From Patescibacteria group bacterium (GTDB lineage: Bacteria > Patescibacteriota > Patescibacteriia > 2-12-FULL-60-25): DNA of 48,759 nucleotides. Shown here piece after piece: positions 18,103-26,459 of this stretch. Positions within the stretch are counted from its first letter, which is position 1; each line of letters starts with the position of its first letter. The notes below the pieces were generated by a model. The model had not been told where the DNA came from and did not search any database. It saw only the letters and a program-made list of their open reading frames with translations. Where the stretch lies: the NCBI GenBank assembly GCA_018061025.1, contig JAGOUY010000014.1, positions 1 to 48,759 on the forward strand. Reading direction: 5' to 3'. The position numbers were made by a program, and so were the translations under genes.

Positions 18103-18198
18103 CAAGAAGTTTTGCCGTGGACACAGGGAAAGAAATCTCTTCTTTTCTCGTGCCCCCGGCAAAGACACTGTCGTCTGGCCGTGTGGGAGGAGAGTCTC

Positions 18199-18747
18199 AT
18201 GTCTCGTTCATTGTTCGCGTTGGTGCTCGTGCTGACCCTCATCTCGTCCTGCGTGGAGGTGGAGGACGTGACCGGGGAATTTACTCCGGGCACCTATCAG
18301 CTCGTGTGTATCGCGGTCCACGCGGACAGCGGGGGTCCGCGTCAGCGCGGCCCGCGCATCCCGATGACGGCCACCCTCACCGGAGAGCCGAGCCGGATGG
18401 GCGCCTCCAACCGGTTCAGTACAACGATCACCACCACCAATGCCCACGCCTCGCTGCCGGAGATCGAGAGGCTCCGCGCCGAGCGTCGCGCACGTGGGGA
18501 GGCGGTGCAGGGGCTGCCCAGTGTCCTCTGCGAACGTGCCGAGAACTTCGTGCCGAGCCTGGGAGACCCCACCGAACTGATCGAAGTCCGTGACTACAAG
18601 ACGGGAGTCGTTCTCGATGGCATGCTCGTTGCTGCGCCGACGACGGCAGGCGAGACCCCGCACGTCTCCTGGCGCAGCAGTTTCTACTCATCCAGCCGCC
18701 CTGGGGTGGTCGGGTGGCGCGTCCCCGATAGATCCCCCCTGAACTGA
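18199..18747 (+). CDS. Lipoprotein of unknown function (cassette F)
   Basis: This 182-residue protein begins with a typical lipoprotein signal, MSRSLFALVLVLTLISSC, with the lipobox cysteine at 18, so it should be lipid-anchored on the outer face of the membrane. The mature part has no recognised domain and looks beta-rich with many arginines. GGAGGAG ends six bases before the ATG. The trailer is C/T-rich and followed by a weak hairpin at 18794-18809 (CGCCC/GGGCG) with little U tract. It has the same GC-rich character as the other cassettes. Confidence 0.65.
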   Translation: MSRSLFALVLVLTLISSCVEVEDVTGEFTPGTYQLVCIAVHADSGGPRQRGPRIPMTATLTGEPSRMGASNRFSTTITTTNAHASLPEIERLRAERRARGEAVQGLPSVLCERAENFVPSLGDPTELIEVRDYKTGVVLDGMLVAAPTTAGETPHVSWRSSFYSSSRPGVVGWRVPDRSPLN

Positions 18748-18887
18748 CCCCCGTCCCGACCCCGCTTCGTCCCTTCCTCATCCTCTGCAGGCTCGCCCCC
18801 TTCCGGGCGTTCCCTGCTTCCATTCCCCAGGTTCCCTCATATGAGGGGAGTTGAGTAATCGAAGGGATATGAGATAGTATCCTCTAC

Positions 18888-19997
18888 ATGCAACCTTTTT
18901 CTTTCGTGAAGTTTTTAAAACAGCTAAAAGACGAATATCGACCACTCCTTCCGTGGATGATTGGCGGAGGTGTCGTATTTTTGGCCTGTATCGTTATATT
19001 CGTATTGATTATAAGCGGTAAGACACGTCGTACGCCTCAAATATCGCCAGTAGTAACGGAATCTACTACAACGACCATTTCGATGTTGATCCCGCGTCAT
19101 CTCGACGGCGTTTTAGTGGCTCCTGAAGAAGCGAACGTTGCCCCCTGGGCCGTCATGATCGATAACCAGTTAGATGCACGTCCTCAAAGTGGTCTATCTG
19201 CCGCCAATGTCGTCATCGAGTCTCCAGTGGAAGGAGGGATCACGCGTTTAATGGCGCTCTTTGCTCCCACCTCAACGTTGCCGCAGATCGGTCCTGTGCG
19301 TAGCGCCCGTCCATATTTCGTCGATTGGGCGTCTGCGTGGAACGCGAGCTATTTTCATGTAGGTGGCAGTCCAGATGCGCTAGATCAGATAAAAACCCTT
19401 GGCACCCGCTTTAAGGGCTTGAGTGAGATCGCCAATGGTTGGGCCTTCTTGCGTGCGAGTGCACGTGCGGCACCTCATGATGTCATGACAAATGGCGAAC
19501 GGATGCATTTATTGGTTAACCGCAAAGGCTTCACTTCAAGTACGATGCCGATCGCATGGCACTTCTTGGATAATGCCACTTCAACCGCGACCTCTACCGT
19601 CCGCCAAGGCGATGTCACGCGTGCCGTGATTGCGTATGGTGGCTCGTATAGCGTGACGTGGAGATTTGAGAAAGCACGCAATATCTACGCTCGCTATGTC
19701 TCCGGACGTGCCGTCAAAGATCAGCTGGGTCCTGCTATAGAAGCAGATAATATCATCGTGATAAAAACCGATGCACAAGTTCTAGATGATAAAGGTCGTC
19801 TTCGCATCCGTACCACGGGGAGCGGAGATGCGATTGCCTATCGTGACGGCAACAAATTCTCTTTGCGCTGGCGCCGTGGCCCAAACGAAGTCATGCGCTT
19901 CGAAGGAGAAGGAGGTACAGAATTCCTCCTCCGTCCAGGCAAAACCTGGATCCAAGTCACCACGGATGATGTTTCATTTGCAGGAGTTGAGAAATAA
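18888..19997 (+). CDS. DUF3048 (YerB-like) membrane-anchored protein
   Basis: This 369-residue protein has one N-terminal transmembrane helix (about residues 23-45), a threonine-rich linker and a large extracytoplasmic domain of the DUF3048 family. Diagnostic stretches are PWAVMIDNQLDARPQSGL, ANVVIESPVEGGITRLMALF and IGPVRSARPYFVDWA. The Bacillus member YerB is a lipoprotein of unknown biochemical role; this version has a helix anchor instead of a lipobox. The start is set by TAGTAT seven bases upstream, the leaderless pattern. Confidence 0.85.
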   Translation: MQPFSFVKFLKQLKDEYRPLLPWMIGGGVVFLACIVIFVLIISGKTRRTPQISPVVTESTTTTISMLIPRHLDGVLVAPEEANVAPWAVMIDNQLDARPQSGLSAANVVIESPVEGGITRLMALFAPTSTLPQIGPVRSARPYFVDWASAWNASYFHVGGSPDALDQIKTLGTRFKGLSEIANGWAFLRASARAAPHDVMTNGERMHLLVNRKGFTSSTMPIAWHFLDNATSTATSTVRQGDVTRAVIAYGGSYSVTWRFEKARNIYARYVSGRAVKDQLGPAIEADNIIVIKTDAQVLDDKGRLRIRTTGSGDAIAYRDGNKFSLRWRRGPNEVMRFEGEGGTEFLLRPGKTWIQVTTDDVSFAGVEK

Positions 19998-20047
19998 GCC
20001 TCGATCTGGGTAAGCCCATCTTAAATGAATGCAGCCCTCCTTCCATC

Positions 20048-20224
20048 TGTCATTCTGAGGTGAAATCCACTGCCGTTAAGATATATGCTGGAGATAAAGA
20101 ATCCCTTGTGAACTCGGAATGGGCGCGTCGGAGGGCAAGGGATTCTTCACTGCGCACATTTCTTTCAAATCATTGAGCTTCATTCAGAATGACGGAAAAT
20201 AATCGAGCGCGCCTCAGAATGACA
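20048..20224. repeat. MITE-like inverted-repeat element
   Basis: The gap between two genes is filled by an element with perfect 13-base ends, TGTCATTCTGAGG at 20048-20060 and CCTCAGAATGACA at 20212-20224. An internal inverted pair is AAGAATCCCTTG near 20097 and CAAGGGATTCTT near 20138, with another partial CATTCAGAATGAC copy near 20190. It codes for nothing. It ends two bases before the prmC stop codon. Confidence 0.8.
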
Positions 20225-20226
20225 AG

Positions 20227-21147
20227 TTAGGACAAGGTATTAACTTCCAAAAACCGTTCTCGTTCGTAAGCATCCTGGTGAATTGTAACGGATGCCTCAG
20301 GAAAGAGTGCCTGCACCTTTTCTTTTAAGGTATTAGCTTGCGGTGGATCAAATTCAAAATACGCCATTAACGAGCAAGAATATTCTTTTATAAATGCTGC
20401 GAGCTGCTCCGCTAGCAGTAAAATCAACGCGTTTCCTTCTTCATCGGCAAATAAAGCAATGGAGGGCTCATACGCAACGACACTTTTTTGCAAAACCTCT
20501 TTGTCAGAATGGGGAAGATAGGGAAGGTTAGCCACTACCACCAGTGTTTTTATTTTATGGTCCAGAATAATCTCTTTGATGTCGCTCGTTAAAAGTGAGC
20601 CTTGGATAAAAATCGGTTGATACTCAGGAGCAAGAAAACGAGCCGCATTCTTCTTGGCGACGACGAGTGCTTCCTCACTCACATCTGAAGCGATTGTATC
20701 TACCGTGGGAAACTGGTTCTTGATGCTAATCGCGATCGCTCCTGATCCTGTTCCGACATCCCAGACGAGGAGATCGTTCCCTGCGCCGTTTTTCTCGCGC
20801 TCTTGGACGAGGCGGGTGAGTTGGAGGCTCGCTCGTTCGATTAATTCCTCCGTTTCAACCCGAGGGATCAGTACGTATTTATTAAGATGAAACAGGTAAC
20901 CATAAAACTCCCCTGAGCCGGTCAGGTATGCGAGAGGCTCGTGCTGAGCACGGCGTTCAATCAGGGAGAAAAAGCGCTCCATCTGACGTGTCGAAAGGCT
21001 CTCTTCGCTGTGCGCCACTAACCAAGTCCGCTCCTGTAAAAGGATGAACGCTAAGAGCGTCTCCGTTTCCTTCCAGGCTTGTTCCGGATAGGGGAGGGTG
21101 GATTGGAGTTTTTCATGCCCAAAACGCAGGGCTTCTTGGATTGTCAT
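20227..21147 (-). CDS. prmC: Peptide chain release factor glutamine methyltransferase
   Basis: This 306-residue SAM-dependent enzyme methylates the glutamine of the GGQ motif in release factors. The N-terminal helical domain includes EPLAYLTGSGEFYGYLF, a strong HemK/PrmC signature. The SAM site VWDVGTGSGAIAISI follows, and then the substrate motif. In most members the last reads NPPY; here it is NLPY, a variant that keeps the Asn and Tyr. ATG 21147 is preceded by TAGGAT with a six-base gap on the minus strand. The gene is not beside a release-factor gene in this window. Confidence 0.9.
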   Translation of the reverse strand: MTIQEALRFGHEKLQSTLPYPEQAWKETETLLAFILLQERTWLVAHSEESLSTRQMERFFSLIERRAQHEPLAYLTGSGEFYGYLFHLNKYVLIPRVETEELIERASLQLTRLVQEREKNGAGNDLLVWDVGTGSGAIAISIKNQFPTVDTIASDVSEEALVVAKKNAARFLAPEYQPIFIQGSLLTSDIKEIILDHKIKTLVVVANLPYLPHSDKEVLQKSVVAYEPSIALFADEEGNALILLLAEQLAAFIKEYSCSLMAYFEFDPPQANTLKEKVQALFPEASVTIHQDAYERERFLEVNTLS

Positions 21148-21153
21148 AGGAGA

Positions 21154-21159
21154 ATCCTA
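21154..21159 (-). promoter_or_regulatory. -10 element, leaderless type
   Basis: TAGGAT on the minus strand ends six bases before the prmC ATG. Confidence 0.4.
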
Positions 21160-21315
21160 CCGATCTTGCCAGAAGAGGGTGTTTTTTGTAAGATGCGCAC
21201 GTGTTTCTAGTAGGGGACGGAGCCCGCCTATCGGTGCGCACCGCATGCCATTCGGGTCTTTCATCAAACTCGTCGGGCGCGAACGCTGTAAATGGATTTT
21301 TCAATCGTTGTTCGC

Positions 21316-21392
21316 GGACGTTTAGCTCAGCTGGTTAGAGCGTACGATTCACATTCGTAAGGTCGGTGGTTCGATCCCACCAACGTCCACCA
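21316..21392 (+). tRNA. tRNA-Val (CAC anticodon)
   Basis: The acceptor GGACGTT pairs with AACGTCC. The D-arm is TTAGCTCAGCTGGTTAGAGC, the anticodon stem is TACGA/TCGTA with loop TTCACAT, and the T-loop is TTCGATC. CCA is encoded. Confidence 0.96.
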
Positions 21393-21429
21393 CATAAAAA
21401 CAGCGCTTAATTGGCGCTGTTTTTATGTG
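21391..21429 (+). terminator. Terminator of tRNA-Val
   Basis: A 16-pair hairpin with left arm CACATAAAAACAGCGC starts at the tRNA CCA end, and its 3' arm is rich in T. Confidence 0.9.
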
Positions 21430-21550
21430 CCCCGTGGCGTATGAGGCTGCTATGTGGAGCTTTACGGGGCAGTCATAGCTGGCGTAGCCAATCAATAAAG
21501 ACAAAACCCGTTCCTTCAGATTTCCCCTCCGCCTTGCTACCATACGGCGC

Positions 21551-23368
21551 ATGAACCCGTCTGTTACCAGTAGTCCTGAGCAAGAAGACGCTGACTTTGG
21601 TTGGCTCGATCTCTGTAGAGCCTACTGGTCTCTGCTTGGGGAGCAAAAATGGAGATGGTTATTTTTAACCCTGCTGTTATTCGTCATTAGTTTTTACGCG
21701 CTTGTCCCGCCTCTTTTGATGGGGAAGATGGTGGATTTTTTCATTCGTTTTACAGCCGGTTCACCACTGGCTAAGTTTTACCTCTACGCCTCGGTATTGG
21801 GAATTTCTTTCGTGGTTGTATCGTTTACCCGTCTCTCGCTTAAGAATGTTCTTGGCGACTTACAAAGTGAAGTTACCTATCAGATTAAGGTCAGAGGCTT
21901 TGAACGGTTGATGGATTTTTCCTTAGCCTGGCATTTGAATGAGGGAGCGGGAACAAAAGCACAAAAAATGAAAAATGGAGTAGAAGCGTACACAAAACTC
22001 CACCAATATTTGACCAATGAGATCATGCGATCGGCAGTAGCCATCATTGGTGGGACGCTCGTCTTTTTATTTTTACGTCCTAGGTATGTATTATTTTTTC
22101 TTATCTATACGCTCGTTTTTTGGGTCATCCTAAGATATTTTTATAAACGCATCCAAGCCCAAGAAGAACTCTTTTTTGCTTCGACCGAGCAAGCCAGCGG
22201 ACTCTATGTAGAGGGATTGAGTAATGTCCTTACGATAAAAACAACCGGGGCAAATGCTGGATTCAAACAGCATGTAGCTTCACGAGAAGAGGTTACCAAG
22301 CTCCATGAGCTGACCATGCATAAACTGTCTTTTCACCTCTGGAAAACGTTCCAAACTTGGAACGGAATCTGTTACGGGTTATTTCTGTTACTCGTGGGCC
22401 GAGATGTCATTCAAGGACAAATAAGCCCTGGTTCATTGGTGATATTTTATGGATATTTGGAAAATCTCATCGGAAATGCCTCCGACATGATGGCCACCTA
22501 TGAAAATGTCCAGCATGCCAAAGTGGGGGTTGGCCGTATGATGAAGATTTTTTGGACGAAGACGGTGAGCAGATCAGGAACAAAGAAATTTCCAAAACAG
22601 TGGGAAGGTATTACTTTACAGAGCGCTAGCTTTGCCTATGAATCAGGGTCAACGATCGCTACCCCTGCCTCCCCCTCTCTCCGAGCACGCGGCACCATCC
22701 AAGATCTCTCCTTAACGATCCCACACGGTTCCAAGATAGGAATTGTGGGGAAAACCGGCAGTGGTAAATCTACCCTAGCAAAAATTCTGGTGGGGTTATA
22801 TTCCCTGTCTTCCGGTGAATATAAGATAGACCGAACCTCTTTTTACGACCTGACCCATACAGAACAGACCAAGCATATCGCCTTTGTCTTGCAAGAAACC
22901 GAGGTCTTCCATCTTTCCTTTGAAGAGAATATCACCCTCATGCGCGACATCTCGCCTGAGTTAGTTACGCGAGCTATCCGTATCGCACAGTTAGAAGAGC
23001 TTGTCGACAAGCTGCCTGAAGGGCTGAACACGTTAGTAGGGGAGAAGGGCTACCATCTATCCGGTGGCGAACGTCAACGTCTTGGGATTGCACGTGCTAT
23101 TTGTAAAGACGCCCCGATTATTATTCTCGATGAAGCGACCTCCTCTGTCGATGGAAAAACAGAACTCCTCATCCAACAAGCGTTGGAGAAAGAGTTAAAA
23201 GACAAAACGATCATTAGCATTGCACATAGAATTTCTACCCTACAAAAAACCGATCAGATATATGTCTTTGATACAGGCAAGATCGTAGAGCAGGGGACGT
23301 ATAAACAATTGTCGGCAAATAAAAAAAGCCTATTTTACAGTCTGTATCAGGAACAGGCCGGATCTTAA
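21551..23368 (+). CDS. ABC transporter, fused permease and ATPase (exporter half)
   Basis: This 605-residue protein combines a six-helix exporter-type permease (about residues 35-330) with a C-terminal ATPase, as in MsbA-like half transporters that work as dimers. The ATPase has Walker A GKTGSGKST, Q-loop FVLQET, signature LSGGERQRLGIARA, Walker B IIILDEATSSVD and the switch histidine in SIAHRIST. A short insert (STIATPASPSLRARG) sits in the first strand region of the ATPase. Substrate is unknown; lipids, peptides or drugs are all possible. An extended -10 (TGC then TACCAT) ends seven bases before the ATG. Confidence 0.93.
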   Translation: MNPSVTSSPEQEDADFGWLDLCRAYWSLLGEQKWRWLFLTLLLFVISFYALVPPLLMGKMVDFFIRFTAGSPLAKFYLYASVLGISFVVVSFTRLSLKNVLGDLQSEVTYQIKVRGFERLMDFSLAWHLNEGAGTKAQKMKNGVEAYTKLHQYLTNEIMRSAVAIIGGTLVFLFLRPRYVLFFLIYTLVFWVILRYFYKRIQAQEELFFASTEQASGLYVEGLSNVLTIKTTGANAGFKQHVASREEVTKLHELTMHKLSFHLWKTFQTWNGICYGLFLLLVGRDVIQGQISPGSLVIFYGYLENLIGNASDMMATYENVQHAKVGVGRMMKIFWTKTVSRSGTKKFPKQWEGITLQSASFAYESGSTIATPASPSLRARGTIQDLSLTIPHGSKIGIVGKTGSGKSTLAKILVGLYSLSSGEYKIDRTSFYDLTHTEQTKHIAFVLQETEVFHLSFEENITLMRDISPELVTRAIRIAQLEELVDKLPEGLNTLVGEKGYHLSGGERQRLGIARAICKDAPIIILDEATSSVDGKTELLIQQALEKELKDKTIISIAHRISTLQKTDQIYVFDTGKIVEQGTYKQLSANKKSLFYSLYQEQAGS

Positions 23369-24309
23369 GTGGTCCTCGCGTTTTTCTCTAACCACTCCAA
23401 CCACAACGGTCGTATCTCCTTGCGCATAATAATCCCCGATCGATACCCAATCCCACGTTCATCAAAGGTTGTGCCTAAAAATGCGGTCAGCTCTTCTTGC
23501 GTCTCTTTGTCGGGTACAAGAAACATATTGTATCCATCCATCACATCAATGACAGAAACAAAGAACGTATCCACCATTGGGTGTGTCTCTTTGAGATGGG
23601 TAAGGCTCTTAAGTAAATCTTGATAGCGTGTTTCTACGAGATGTTTCGCTCCCACGACTTCAAGCTGTCCGATCCCAATCTTTTGCCCACCCACTTCACG
23701 AAACGAAAAATCACCGACTAAGGTGTCGTGGAGTGCAGAGCCTTCTAAGTTGGATTTTGCTTGGAACATGACCGTGATAAAATCATCAGGGATGGGGTAA
23801 AACGTAAGCAACCAGGACGCTGCTTGATGGTCTCGTTCCGTTGTTACATTGGCTTTAAAGTTGACGGTATTCGAGGCAATCGCTCCATACAAGAGATGGG
23901 CTGCGTCTCGGCTCGGCGTCACACTTGCTTGCTGGAAGCGTTCGACGATGAGCGTTGCCGCCGATCCCACCAGCTCAATCTGGAGCTTCGCATTGGGGAA
24001 TTTCTCTCCTTCATGTAATTGACGATGGTCAATAATTTCAATCACGCGCTTAATCGGAAGTCTGGGATCCTGGTCTGTAAGCGTACTGGTATCAACCAAA
24101 ATAATTTCTTTAAAATTACGAGGATCTACTTCCGTTGGCAAAGAGATCTGAAACCGTTCAGCCACATGTTGGGCTTCGGTATGAGGCGTTCCCATGATCC
24201 CCGCTACCGCTTCCCGTCCTTGTATACAAAGTAATTCCGCATACGCAAACATGCAGGCCGTCCCATCTAGATCAGGATTTGGGTAAGAGGTAACTAAAAT
24301 ACAAGACAT
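23365..24309 (-). CDS. DHH-family phosphoesterase, family II pyrophosphatase-like with altered metal ligands
   Basis: This 314-residue protein has the DHH plus DHHA2 layout of manganese-dependent inorganic pyrophosphatase. The family motifs are recognisable but changed. The usual GHxNPDxD is SYPNPDLD, so the first histidine is tyrosine. DHH is DHR. The late SDT is SNT, so an aspartate is asparagine. The VDTS motif is intact. Loss of these ligands suggests another substrate or weak activity; related DHH proteins act on cyclic dinucleotides or short oligonucleotides. ATG 24309 is preferred over a TTG at 24345. It overlaps the ABC gene by four bases in convergent orientation. Confidence 0.75.
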   Translation of the reverse strand: MSCILVTSYPNPDLDGTACMFAYAELLCIQGREAVAGIMGTPHTEAQHVAERFQISLPTEVDPRNFKEIILVDTSTLTDQDPRLPIKRVIEIIDHRQLHEGEKFPNAKLQIELVGSAATLIVERFQQASVTPSRDAAHLLYGAIASNTVNFKANVTTERDHQAASWLLTFYPIPDDFITVMFQAKSNLEGSALHDTLVGDFSFREVGGQKIGIGQLEVVGAKHLVETRYQDLLKSLTHLKETHPMVDTFFVSVIDVMDGYNMFLVPDKETQEELTAFLGTTFDERGIGYRSGIIMRKEIRPLWLEWLEKNARTT

Positions 24310-24448
24310 ATTCTGCACGATAAAAGATGGGTTAAGATTAGACAAGAGAACGATAGAGTAAGGGTCAGAAAGTCATAAGGGTTGTGCAATCAACCAAATA
24401 GGCCTACGATGAATAAAGAGGAGAAATTACTCACCTAGCTTACATACT

Positions 24449-24697
24449 ATGGGAATCATTCTGTGGATCATTTTCGGAGCCTTAGTAGGTTGGTTAGCAT
24501 CTGTCATTATGAAGACGGATGCCCAACAAGGAGCAGGATTAAACATTATCGTGGGTATTATCGGAGCAGTCCTCGGTGGATGGGTTATGTCCTTCATCGG
24601 TAAGACGGGTGTAACAGGCTTCAATCTCTACAGTCTCTTGGTAGCGCTCGTTGGAGCGGTCATCTTGATCGCGATTGTAAAAGCCGTGCGTAAATAA
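24449..24697 (+). CDS. GlsB/YeaQ/YmgE-family small membrane protein
   Basis: This 82-residue protein is almost entirely three hydrophobic helices with glycine repeats ([21 protein letters not shown]). It is a typical member of the transglycosylase-associated (GlsB/YeaQ/YmgE) family. The family is often stress-induced, but no molecular function is established. CATACT sits directly before the ATG and there is no SD. The stop codon lies inside a long terminator hairpin. Confidence 0.88.
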   Translation: MGIILWIIFGALVGWLASVIMKTDAQQGAGLNIIVGIIGAVLGGWVMSFIGKTGVTGFNLYSLLVALVGAVILIAIVKAVRK

Positions 24698-24743
24698 TAA
24701 AATAAAAACAGGGACTAAATCAGTCCCTGTTTTTATTTTATTA
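24695..24743. terminator. Bidirectional terminator
   Basis: A perfect 22-pair inverted repeat with central arms CAGGGACT/AGTCCCTG and A/T-rich flanks ends both the GlsB gene and the convergent DUF5666 gene. Confidence 0.9.
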
Positions 24744-24755
24744 TAACGATATCTT

Positions 24756-25211
24756 TTATGGGCGAGGAGCGGCCATGCCCGGCATCCCTGCAGGACGCAA
24801 TTGGATCATGGAGGCACTCACGCTCCCATCCGGGTTTGCGCTTCCCGTGACGGTTACCTCCGCCCCTTCTTTTACATCATCCAGTGACCCATCTGTCATT
24901 TTTCCAATCCGCGTCGAACTGGAAGTGAGAATAATTTTTGAGCCGCCATCGCGAAGTTTAAGGGTGATCCCCGTCGCATCTTTCGAGACAACTTCCCCAG
25001 CGGTAAATCCACCAGCCATTCCATTCGCTCCCGTACGTCCTGGGCCACCAGCACCCATGACGCGCATCGCTCCATTTCCTTGTCCGCGTGCGAACTGACC
25101 CTGTCCTGCTGCAGGCACTTGAGATTTTTGATACTGCATCCCGCCATAAAATGATCCGCCACCAATCACGAGAGCGCCGACGATAAGAGGAGCGATGAGG
25201 TTCTTTTGCAT
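24756..25211 (-). CDS. Exported DUF5666-like protein
   Basis: This 151-residue protein has an N-terminal signal anchor (LIAPLIVGALVIGGGSF), a glycine- and alanine-rich linker, and a C-terminal beta domain. The pattern AGEVVSKDATGITLKL, then SSSTRI, then LDDVKEGAEVTVTGS fits DUF5666. Two further genes here carry the same kind of domain (29206-29661 and 30865-31413). It is the last gene of the sigma-factor/export operon, 27 bases after the permease, and could be an extracytoplasmic partner of the transporter. The function of DUF5666 is unknown. Confidence 0.7.
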   Translation of the reverse strand: MQKNLIAPLIVGALVIGGGSFYGGMQYQKSQVPAAGQGQFARGQGNGAMRVMGAGGPGRTGANGMAGGFTAGEVVSKDATGITLKLRDGGSKIILTSSSTRIGKMTDGSLDDVKEGAEVTVTGSANPDGSVSASMIQLRPAGMPGMAAPRP

Positions 25212-25238
25212 ATAATTAAATAAAAATAAATAAGGAAC

Positions 25239-26459
25239 TTACTCAAACCGGAGGGCTTCAATCGGATTGAGTTTGGCGGCCCGCTGGGCGGGATAAAAGC
25301 CAAACACCAATCCAATCAAAGCCGACACGCCAAACGCGAGCGCGACCGAAGAGCCGGACACGGTGGTCGGTGTCTGGGCAAGGCGGCTGATGAGCTGTGA
25401 TGCCCCATAGCCCAGGATAACCCCGATCAAGCCACCTAGCACTGTTAATAACACGGCTTCCCCCAAGAATTGACCAACAATCGCTTGCTTTTCGGCACCA
25501 ATGGCTTGTCGCAACCCAATCTCGCGCGTACGCTCCGTGACGGTCGTCAGCATCATGTTCATAATTCCAATCCCTCCCACAAGCAAAGAGATGCCCGCAA
25601 TGGAAGCGAGGAGCGTCGTGAATGTGTCGGTAATGCTTGAAGCCGCACTCACTAAATCCGATTGGTTAAGGACACTAAAATCTGCTTGTAGAGGGTTTGA
25701 GATATTGTGACGATCGAGTAAGAGGGTTGTCACCTCTTCTTGGATTGAACTCATAGAGCTTTGGTCCTGTGCCTGGATGCTGATCGTGCTTACAAATTTC
25801 CCTCCACTTAAAAACACTTGCATGCTTGAGAGTGGGACGAAGATCGTGTCGTCTTGGTTGGCAAAGCCGGATCCACCTTTCGCTTTCGTGATACCAATGA
25901 TGGTAAAATCGACACCATTTATGCGAATGCTTTGACCAATCGGCGTACTATCTACCCCAAACAGGTCATCACGTGTCGTTGGTCCTAAGACCGCGACTTT
26001 TGCCCGCGAAGTCATTTGGTTCTCGCTGAAGAATGCACCGAAATCCATGGTCACATTCCGCACTTGGAGATATCCAGGGCCTGTTCCAACGATTTGTGTA
26101 TTTGTGTTCTTCCCACGCGCCGTTACCTGATAGCGACGTGAAAGCTCAGGTGCAACAGCTGCTACATTCGGGAGCGAGGTTACCGCTTGCGCATCCTCAC
26201 TGGTCAATGTCTGTGAGGACCCACGCCCTGTATTTACTGTTGTTCCGACACCCCGTGGGGCTCCCGGCATCACTAGTAATAAATTTGACCCGATAGATTG
26301 GATGTTGGCTTCTATTTGCGCCTTCGCGCCTTGTCCAACGGAGAGCAGTGCGATCACCGAACCAATCCCAATCACGATCCCAAGCATGGTAAGACCGGAA
26401 CGAATCTTGTTCGAAGACACCCCCAAATAAATCTCTTCTAATAAATCACGTGTCATCAT
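25239..26459 (-). CDS. MacB/FtsX-type ABC transporter permease
   Basis: This 406-residue protein has the MacB-like layout: one N-terminal helix near residue 25 (SGLTMLGIVIGIGSVIALLSVG), a periplasmic-type MacB_PCD domain of about 220 residues, and three C-terminal helices forming an FtsX domain (ERTREIGLRQAIGAEKQAI). Such permeases work as mechanotransmitters that drive export rather than moving substrate through the membrane themselves. It overlaps the ATPase gene by four bases (ATGA) and follows the membrane-fusion protein, so the three form one complex. Confidence 0.92.
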   Translation of the reverse strand: MMTRDLLEEIYLGVSSNKIRSGLTMLGIVIGIGSVIALLSVGQGAKAQIEANIQSIGSNLLLVMPGAPRGVGTTVNTGRGSSQTLTSEDAQAVTSLPNVAAVAPELSRRYQVTARGKNTNTQIVGTGPGYLQVRNVTMDFGAFFSENQMTSRAKVAVLGPTTRDDLFGVDSTPIGQSIRINGVDFTIIGITKAKGGSGFANQDDTIFVPLSSMQVFLSGGKFVSTISIQAQDQSSMSSIQEEVTTLLLDRHNISNPLQADFSVLNQSDLVSAASSITDTFTTLLASIAGISLLVGGIGIMNMMLTTVTERTREIGLRQAIGAEKQAIVGQFLGEAVLLTVLGGLIGVILGYGASQLISRLAQTPTTVSGSSVALAFGVSALIGLVFGFYPAQRAAKLNPIEALRFE

